From Vandiemenella viatica (Eukaryota > Arthropoda > Insecta > Orthoptera > Morabidae): DNA of 64,000 nt. Below the pieces are notes generated by a model. That model did no database searches, was not told the origin of the DNA, and saw only the letters and a program-made list of their open reading frames with translations. How positions within the stretch are numbered: position 1 is the first letter of the stretch; every line of letters starts with the position of its first letter. The translations under genes were made by a program, and so were the position numbers. The stretch is from assembly GCA_031002005.1 (NCBI GenBank), contig CM061920.1, positions 118,782,095-118,846,094 of the forward strand, read 5' to 3'. Below, in pieces: positions 56,392 to 64,000 of the stretch.

Positions 56392-58041
56392 TAAGGATTG
56401 CAATCCCGCAGTGTTTTCAATCCCGCGGGATCCGCGCGGGATTTTGCGCCAATCCCGCGGAATCCGCGCGGGATTTGCGCCAATCCCGCGGGATCCGTGC
56501 GGGATTAGTACAAACAGTTTTTTAACGCATATATTTAAAACATAGTTACTTAAAACGTTAATAAATTAAATAATAATTAAATTAATAAATAATTTTTAAT
56601 TTTAAATGATAAAAATTAATAGTTAACAATATTTTTATTGGCAAAATGACATTAAAACTTTTTAGCGTGTCTTAAGTATATTTCGAGGTTTTACATTTTT
56701 TTTTTTTTTTTTTATCTAAACCAATCTTTAAATAAATAATAAGAATGGAAAATATTGAGTCTTAGGTCATATTATGTGCCTTATAATAAATCACATAAGT
56801 TTAAAAATATGGTTTGCTTAATGGCCAAGTTATCAGAGTTTTTTTTTTCCTTTTAAATTCTAAATAAACGTTTCATAACACCAAGAAAAGCATTTCATTT
56901 CACAAAGTGAAGTGAATATACTCTGTAAAGTGTAGACTTGGCTCAGAACAAGATCTCATAACTTTTTGTCACTGCAGAAGCACGAGACTTGGCCTTTTTT
57001 TTGTTGCGTGATTCATTATTATATCTCTTGATTCCTTGATTGATATTACAGTTGAGTCAATGTTATTAAAAGAAACTACTCACCAACACGTAAACTTTAA
57101 AGTATTTCAGATTTAATTATGTGGCGTAACGAAGTTTTTAGAATGGAAATTATTATTTTTAGTAAGAAAGGAGACTTTCTCGGCGAATGATTGCAGTGAA
57201 GTCCTCATAGGTTGTATCTCCGGATTACATTGCAAACACACGAAATTACACACGTGAGGAAGACGGCGGAGGCAGTTCCTACAACACAATTCGTCGATAC
57301 AGCCGTGAAAATTTCATTATAACCTTTTTTTACCTTTAGTCGAAATAATAACAAGGAGAAGAGGGATTAATCGAAAGCCTGAGCGGCACATGTAAGCAGG
57401 TGGCTTTCGTCAAAGAAACGCACTGAGGCAGCGGCCAATACAACAATAAGTCAAAGTATATACAATTTCCTTTTGATAGCTGTTAAATAAAAAGGTATGC
57501 GATCGTTAAAATTACGATAACATTAGTTTCATATCAACGAATAATCAAATTTTCAGCCGCAAATTAGGAAATTGTCACAATTGCTTTATCTGCAAATACA
57601 GAAAATGGGAATAATGAAACCGTGAATAAAAAGCTGTAACCGTGTAGTTCAGATAACGTGTGCGACACTTCAAAAATAATTATAGTTGGAAAATCGTACT
57701 AAATACGCACCATAACTCAAATTACAGAAATGTGTACTCGAAACAAACGTAAGTTTTGATGAATACGTAAAAGTGTATTTATTTACTTACGAATGACGAA
57801 GGTTGACAAAAACAAACGCTTGTTTACATGAGTCAAATGCCAACTGGAATGGTACAGGCAAACAGTGCAAAATATCCGACAGAGACCGAGTGGGGCAGCG
57901 AGTCACGCAGACTGACACGCGTTTCCGCCGGATTTTGCGGATTGCGGATCCGCTTAATTTTTTGCGGAATCCGCCAGACTGTCTAATGATGCGGGATACC
58001 ACGGGATTGCAGGATCCCGCTTTGCTGGATTGCAATCCCTA
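56392..58041. mobile_element. hAT-type non-autonomous element, 1650 bp
   Basis: TAAGGATTGCAATCC (56392) and (inverted) TAGGGATTGCAATCC ending at 58041 are flanked by a perfect 8-bp duplication GTCATAAC (56384-56391 and 58042-58049). Inside the left end, a block with GGGATCCGCGCGGGATT is repeated about three times (56415-56510). No transposase. Paralogue of 3863-7452. Confidence 0.93.
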
Positions 58042-58049
58042 GTCATAAC

Positions 58050-58355
58050 TAATGATGTTTTGAGTTCGAGATAAAGGCATTGTATGTTGTTCATAGGGTT
58101 GTACTATCGGTTAGATTTGGTTTTCAGCACGATCATTACATGCTTGCAAATCTTTCATTAACCTTGATCTGATACACATTACTCAAGTTTTTATAAGGAT
58201 AACAGCCAAAATCACTTAGTGACGAGTAGGTAATACTTTACTTTTGTCTACTGCTAGTATTTTATTGTGGTGACCGTAATGACAGTTCATACTTGTAAAT
58301 TTTATTAATGTAGCTCTTCTCCTTACTTACGATGATGGAATGAGTACTAGGTTAA
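58050..58355. other. unassigned AT-rich DNA
   Basis: Nothing recognised. Confidence 0.4.
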
Positions 58356-58413
58356 TCTATATATATATCTATAAATGAGAAAATAAGAAAGTTCGGATGT
58401 GTGTTTGGATGTA

Positions 58414-59291
58414 CAGTCGGGGACAGAATTCGCGAGACCCCTCGCCTTTCGATTATGCATCGTTCTAGACACGAATACCGCATGGGACAGCATAACTGGT
58501 AGGTGGTACACTAAATTCATGATAAAATAGACCTCTCATACCCAGCGCTTTACCCAAGACTAAAAAAATGAGCCCGCGCAGCAAGAAACTCGCAGACGCT
58601 CAGAGGCAATGTTCGGAGTTCTACAGTAAAAATAAACACGAATATTACCATTTTAGTCATAATAATAATTGAAATAACCAAATTGATTGTTTATGGAGAG
58701 ATGATAACACTTTTTTCGTAATTTTGATAACCGTTACGTATTTTATTTCCCTCCAATAAACAGCTAACAAACGCAATTAAATGGCGAATACCAAAAAGAA
58801 TTGCTAAATTACCCACGGAAAACCAATAAGAGAGTTTGAATGGACTTAGTTACACTTTCTAGCGCTGCAGCGTTATAGAACTGTGTGTGACAAATACACA
58901 CAAAGGTTAAGGGTAGGTAGAAACAGCATTTACGAAAGAACTAATGGTAAACTAAGTCACGAAATATAAATTAACAATTTTCAGAAAATTAAATGGTGCG
59001 GAATATTAACACCTTAATTTTGTTTTCATCATACCATATTTAGAAGCTAAGCTAAACTTGGACGCAGTAGCAACAGTTTTAGTAGTAGTAATAATAATAA
59101 TTAAGAACAGTAAATAAATAAATAAATCCATCTCCAATGTTAATTAGCGGTTCCACATTTTAAATCTGGAAGAAGGAAGTAGGAAAACTGTCAGCTCTCT
59201 CTTTGTTTCTAACTAACACTGATACTTCTATAAAATTTTCTGTCAAGCTTTATTCCCTGCCTTCCCAGCCCGATAGGTTATAGGTAACACT
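58414..59291 (+). repeat. left inverted arm
   Basis: Pairs with 60911-61745. Its inner ~22 bp belong to the tRNA-like head of the SINE starting at about 59272. Confidence 0.92.
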
Positions 59292-59488
59292 GTTGCCTGG
59301 CATTCGGGAGGACTCGAATTCAAACCCCGTCGGGGATCCAATTTCACTATTCCATGATTTTCGTAATTCTCTCCAGCTGAACTCCAGAAACGTTCCTTCA
59401 AAAAGCGGTGACTGAAATTCTTACCCGATCCTAGTATCCCATACTATGAGGATTCATATCACATTGGCGTCAAAGATATGAAGAAGAC

Positions 59489-59519
<31 letters not shown>

Positions 59520-59735
59520 AATGTGATGGGTATGTGGTTTTCGGGAGGTCGAGAGTTCGAATCCCCATTTAGCCATCCAGGTAAGCGTTTTAGATGGTTT
59601 CCCCAAATCACTCCAGGCTAATGCCGGGATTGTTCCTTCAAATGGCCATGGCCGAATTCTTCCCAATAACTTGTCCCCAGTCCTTTCCTGCCTCTAATGA
59701 CCTCGATTAGATGTAAAGCTAGAAGCAAAAAATAA
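59272..59735 (+). mobile_element. two tRNA-derived SINEs in series with an A run between
   Basis: The first SINE has a head at 59272-59340 (B box GACTCGAATTCAAA) and a body to about 59485, then a ~32-base A run with one late interruption (59491-59520). The second has GAGTTCGAATCC near 59550, the AAATCACTCCAGGCTAATGC body, and the CTAATGACCTCG tail (59694). Confidence 0.78.
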
Positions 59736-59914
59736 TTATATCTCTGTGGTGTGTTTTGGACCTTTTCCTTGTTGGATTTATCTTATTCAACGGCTGAAGA
59801 TGGTAGCGAAGGGACTAGAGAGCTACTTCCACATGTGGAGGGTCTCTAGTGAGGTGTTGTTTTAGGGCTGGTCGATGTCGAAATCATTAAAAAGCAAAAA
59901 GTACTGGGGGCATG

Positions 59915-60110
59915 TTTCTGGAAGGAATTCAGCCATGGCCATACCAGATAATCATCCCAGCACTCACGGAGTGATTTCGATTAATCAAGCAATATCGAAT
60001 AACGGATAGACGCACGAAGATTTCAACCCCTGTCTTTCCGAATGGGATGGCTTGAACGTTACCGGGACTCTCGGTCACTGGTGCGATTCCGGCCAGAGGC
60101 ATGGGTATTA
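59915..60110 (-). mobile_element. tRNA-derived SINE, older copy
   Basis: Minus-strand match to the SINE body (GGAGTGATTT...CATGGCTGAATTCC) and a degenerate head near 60020-60100. Confidence 0.6.
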
Positions 60111-60126
60111 AAGTAGGTGTTGTTGT

Positions 60127-60549
60127 ATGTCTTGTGTCGTCTTTCAACTGTATGAGCAAAATGCTTTTGGAAATACATCAGTACACAGGATAAACACACA
60201 AAACGGCTTAGCTAGATTAATGGATATCAGGAGGAATGCCATTAAAAATTTAAAGACAATTTTATTGAACCTAAAGGCAATTGGCCGCCTTCAAAAATAT
60301 CTTACAGGGCCTCCTCATCACACAAAAAACATTCTTTGTTTGAACAGTAGGCGTACTGTACTGAAGCTCTTTAGTGCAAATGGGAGGGTTATTTATTTTC
60401 AGTTGAGTGTATATGAGTTAATCTCTTTAACATTATGCATGGTTATTTCGTTAGAAGAAAATCTTCCTGCTGGCTCAATTCAGACACATGGGGGAAGCAA
60501 CCGATCTGACAAACGTTTCGAGGAAGTGTTTATTTACCAGTGGCTCTGA
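60127..60549 (+). other. unrecognised 140-codon frame inside the inverted-repeat element
   Basis: The longest frame in the loop of the element. It contains RRNAIKNLKTILLNLKAIGR and a hydrophobic patch later, but no motif I can name. Its base composition is not distinct, so it may be chance. It starts just after a SINE. Confidence 0.3.
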
Positions 60550-60910
60550 GGAAGTGAAGAAAACTTGTTCAGTAGAGTTAGCTCTAATGAGGTTTGTGAA
60601 AATGACCATCTGTACTCGAAAAATGCCCATTTTAGAATTACGAGCACCTACAAATACAGTGACAGTCATTTGCCAAAAGTAACATAAACAACTTCATATA
60701 ACATATTATTAAAGTTACTTCATCATAGTTAGGAGACCGATGAAAATGTTGAAAAATAACATTGAACTAATATGTATTAGTCATTAAAAATGTCTGAAAA
60801 TTACTTCTCGAGGTTTTTAACTTCAGCAGACCCTCATTTCAATTGTGTCAGCCTTTGATGAGGTAATGTTGCACTCTATTGTGAAGTTTATTATTATTAT
60901 TATTATTAAA

Positions 60911-61745
60911 AGTGTTACCAATAACCTATCGGGCTGGGAAGGCAGGGAATAAAGCTTGACAGAAAATTTTATAGAAGTATCAGTGTTAGTTAGAAACAAA
61001 GAGAGAGCTGACAGTTTTCCTACTTCCTTCTTCCAGATTTAAAATGTGGAACCGCTAATTAACATTGGAGATGGATTTATTTATTTATTTACTGTTCTTA
61101 ATTATTATTATTACTACTACTAAAACTGTTGCTACTGCGTCCAAGTTTAGCTTAGCTTCTAAATTTAATTTTCTGAAAATTGTTAATTTATATTTCGTGA
61201 CTTAGTTTACCATTAGAGTTCTTTCGTAAATGCTGTTTCTACCTACCCTTAACCTTTGTGTGTATTTGTCACACACAGTTCTATAACGCTGCAGCGCTAG
61301 AAAGTGTAACTAAGTCCATTCAAACTCTCTTATTGGTTTTCCGTGGGTAATTTAGCAATTCTTTTTGGTATTCGCCATTTAATTGCGTTTGTTAGCTGTT
61401 TATTGGAGGGAAATAAAATACGTAACGGTTATCAAAATTACGAAAAAAGTGTTATCATCTCTCCATAAACAATCAATTTGGTTATTTCAATTATTATTAT
61501 GACTAAAATGGTAATATTCGTGTTTATTTTTACTGTAGAACTCCGAACATTGCCTCTGAGCGTCTGCGAGTTTCTTGCTGCGCGGGCTCATTTTTTTAGT
61601 CTTGGGTAAAGCGCTGGGTATGAGAGGTCTATTTTATCATGAATTTAGTGTACCACCTACCAGTTATGCTGTCCCATGCGGTATTCGTGTCTAGAACGAT
61701 GCATAATCGAAAGGCGAGGGGTCTCGCGAATTCTGTCCCCGACTG
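60911..61745 (-). repeat. right inverted arm
   Basis: Reverse complement of the left arm. It includes the first bases of the same SINE head, then breaks into a TTA microsatellite (60886-60909). Confidence 0.92.
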
Positions 61746-61960
61746 TACGTCTGCAGTCAATCACGCCTTAATAACTCAACATATTTAAATGAAATTTGGC
61801 ATGAAGTCAGTTAATTGCGTGCGAAGTGTTATAGGATAGATTTTATCCCGCAAAAACGCATAGTTCTTTTAGAAATTGCCATTAATATCAATTCGGAAAC
61901 AACAAAGAGTTTCCTACTTCGTAGATAGCCGTGCCATGTTTACTCTTTGCTGTTTACGTA

Positions 61961-64000
61961 AATCGCAAACACTACTTTTCAGAACCTTCTTACATATGCA
62001 AGTTTGTGTTTAGTTTAAAAGCCATAAAACCTACGCACTTGACAAATAATAGTTTGGAAGCAGGAAATATAAATCTGTACTTAACCTTAAATTTAAAAAA
62101 AAGGTAGGTTCTGTTGTCAAATTCGCAAGGAGATGTTTTCATTTGCTTACATAAAATAGTATGACATATCAAATATTACACCATAATTTCGATCTTAATA
62201 TATGCGTCATACAAAATGTAAAAAATCAGAACTTGGAAAGAAAAACGTAAAATGCTATGAGTGAGTATACCAGCACGAAAGCCGATTTACTAAAAGTGCA
62301 AAATGCCGGTGCCCGAAAGGTCGTATTTATAAAAATGTTACGGATTCCATTCTATCTCGATTTAATTTATTTCCTGTTTCTTTTTTGTTACTATACAGTC
62401 TCTGCATTACAAATTACTTTTGGCGAAATTTAAAACTTAACTAACCCTTTTTATTTTTCGTTCAGAATTGTACAAATAGTACTGCTTTTTACTTACTGTT
62501 CAATTTTCTGCAAAATCTATCGAATTCTACACTTAAAACGAATGTATTCAATGGGCTAATGTATAAACTTATTGTTTCGTGAAGTAACACTGGAAGTCGT
62601 TTACAACACAATACACCTCATTTGCACGGAGCATATGAAAGCTGTTTACTTATTACTAATAATAACTAAATTCCTTCTGCTTTCTGCTGTAACAAAAACA
62701 TTCTGGTCCAGGCAGCAATTCAACCAAACCACTATTTCTGCTAATATTGCTGCTAGAAAATCAAACGATACGAACACATCTCAGCACATTAAATGCTCTG
62801 GAACTACATTTCGAGTAGTAACAGAATTTTCTATATCATAATTTACTATCATAATTAATTTCATTATACACCTTACTAAATCACGAGCAATAAAAGTCAC
62901 TTTATCGCGATGTAAATTTGACCAGCAATATTAACGACCGTAGAGAATTGTGGACTTTCCGTTGTACACTGTAAGTTAAAAGCATTTTAGTATAATTTTT
63001 TTAATTACGTTACCTCAATAACTGTCATGAAGCTGACGACATAGTTCATGCGGCTGAATGTAGTTTTAGATGTATTCAATATTTAATTTACTGTTTTAAT
63101 AATAAGTCAATTTTATTTCGCTATTCATGACGTCACTAACATACAATATAGTGAATGTATTAATGTGCGAGTGATAGAAGCTTTGATTTTCTAGCGGTAA
63201 TTTTAAAACGCAGCCTGGGCCAAAATGAGAACTGAAACATTATTAGTTATTTAAGCTTCTTTCATGAGCACCATTTTAGTGACATCATGTATCGCTTTGT
63301 ACCGATATTGTATCAAAAGATCTATAGTAAGCTTGGACGATTTAGCAGAACCATGCGGCGTTGCCCGAAGTAAATTTTTGAAATTTATCAATGTTTTATT
63401 CAGATAATGGAGTGGCGGACAAGCGGAGTGGTAATTCGCCGGTTGTCATTCAATTCTGTTTGCAGAGTGAAAAACAAATTATGAAAAAACAGTCTATTAC
63501 TACTTTAACATTGAAATTTGTATTTTAGCGCAGAATTAATGTTCAAAACGAATGAACTATAGTAAACTGGTCTACAGGCAATTCAGTTGTTTCCAAAGAT
63601 TAAGAAACCATTACCACAATACCACTGATCATTTTGGATAAAAGAATCAATTACTATTATACTTACTACTATAATATGTAAATTTCTGTTGATGGAACCA
63701 ATATATCCTCAAAAAAAAATCAATATTCAAAGAGAAAATTAAGTTCTCTTTTGTTAAAGATTTTTTTTCAGATATCCAATGCAAATCAAAATATTCATTT
63801 TTAAAATCACAATTTTAGTAACGGAAATGAACGTCCTTGGGCCACTTAAGTTTTTATTTGCTGTTTGGATGTTAGTATTTTGTTGTTGTTGATATTTAGT
63901 CGATTCCATCAATGTATTGCTAATATTTTGACGTTTTGAGCTTCCATTAATTAAAACTATATTAATTTTTATTCGCGAGATGAAATAAGTAATTTTAAGA
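61961..64000. other. AT-rich DNA with one repeat relative
   Basis: 62695-62965 resembles the foldback repeat at 22130-22435 in opposite orientation (TGGTCCAGGCAGCAATTCAA and CTTTATCGCGATGTAAATTT). Otherwise nothing was recognised to the window end. Confidence 0.45.

Larger units (their letters stand above)
58414..61745. mobile_element. TA-flanked element with 0.84-0.88 kb inverted arms
   Basis: CAGTCGGGGACAGAATTCGC at 58414 and its exact inverse ending 61745, with TA at 58412-58413 and 61746-61747. Arms are 58414-59291 and 60911-61745. They are near-identical: a 45-bp segment present only on the left (about 59000-59045), a 2-bp gap and a substitution were noticed. TA target and ends suggest a Tc1/mariner-related or foldback element. 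The middle (59292-60910) holds SINEs and unassigned DNA. No transposase was found. Confidence 0.85.
58356..61960 (+). mobile_element. Helitron-like 5' region interrupted by the long inverted-repeat element
   Basis: TCTATATATATATCTATAAA at 58356 followed by GTTCGGATGTGTGTTTGG is a Helitron-type start. It resumes after 61747 with CGTCTGCAGTCAATC and the standard AAATGAAATTTGGCATGAAG block. The 3' end was not found. Confidence 0.6.

Noticed and set aside
58412..61747. TA flanks as proof of a Tc1/mariner element
   Set aside because: TA is self-complementary and adjoins an inverted repeat, so it would appear by symmetry. The interrupted Helitron-like sequence supports insertion, but the superfamily stays open.

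Overview
This is a eukaryotic, AT-rich, repeat-saturated window, almost certainly from an arthropod and probably an insect with a large genome. The reasons are a spliced claudin-superfamily gene with introns of about 12 kb, and a transposon load of Penelope-like, CR1-, Jockey- and Ty3/gypsy-type retroelements, Tc1/mariner, pogo, hAT, PIF/Harbinger and Helitron pieces, and a tRNA-derived SINE. No bacterial operons, CRISPR arrays or phage modules were seen. The species assignment is inference.

Host genes. Only two are supported. (1) A terminal coding exon on the + strand (2081-2288) with a splice acceptor and poly(A) signals; its family was not recognised. (2) A minus-strand TMEM47/PERP-like four-TM claudin-family gene whose last three coding exons lie at 39733-39882, 27187-27249 and 15289-15449. 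They join in frame through phase-1 introns of 12.5 and 11.7 kb. Its first exon was not found. The transposon-poor stretch 10.5-15.3 kb downstream of its stop codon is a plausible long 3' UTR.

Layout. 0-1.5 kb: Penelope-like element (PLE) with RT and GIY-YIG nuclease, whose 3' end runs into two tandem 5S rRNA-like promoter units. 1.7-1.9 kb: mariner scrap. 3-7.5 kb: an old hAT element split by a decayed PLE with inverted terminal repeats that carry hammerhead-like motifs. 8.1-9.2 and 20.7-22.0 kb: two copies of a T-run hAT-type element, the second split by a Harbinger MITE. 15.8-19.8 kb: Tc1-like element split by a hAT element with a broken transposase. 20-25 kb: Helitron and CR1 tails. 27.9-29.2 kb: hAT MITE, SINE, CR1 RT fragment and GC-rich repeats. 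29.3-36.3 kb: a hAT nest four to five insertions deep. 37.5-39.7 kb: Jockey-type LINE, a short mariner-like element encoding only a DUF4817-type HTH, and a pogo MITE. 40-46.8 kb: SINE, ZBED-type hAT, a hairpin-rich GTTACTTTGTGAC element, tandem CR1 3' ends and hAT scraps. 49.2-50.5 kb: Tc1-like element split by a SINE. 51.8-55.8 kb: dead Ty3/gypsy gag-pol. 56.4-58.0 kb: second copy of the hAT family seen at 3.9 kb. 58.4-61.7 kb: an element with about 0.84-0.88 kb near-identical inverted arms, inserted in a Helitron-like sequence.

How the parts relate. The TE copies are independent passengers, and nesting plus target-site duplications gives their relative ages. The items with most biological novelty are the 5S-derived promoter units fused to the PLE coding end, the repeated hammerhead-like cores in several PLE tails, and the long near-perfect inverted repeat.
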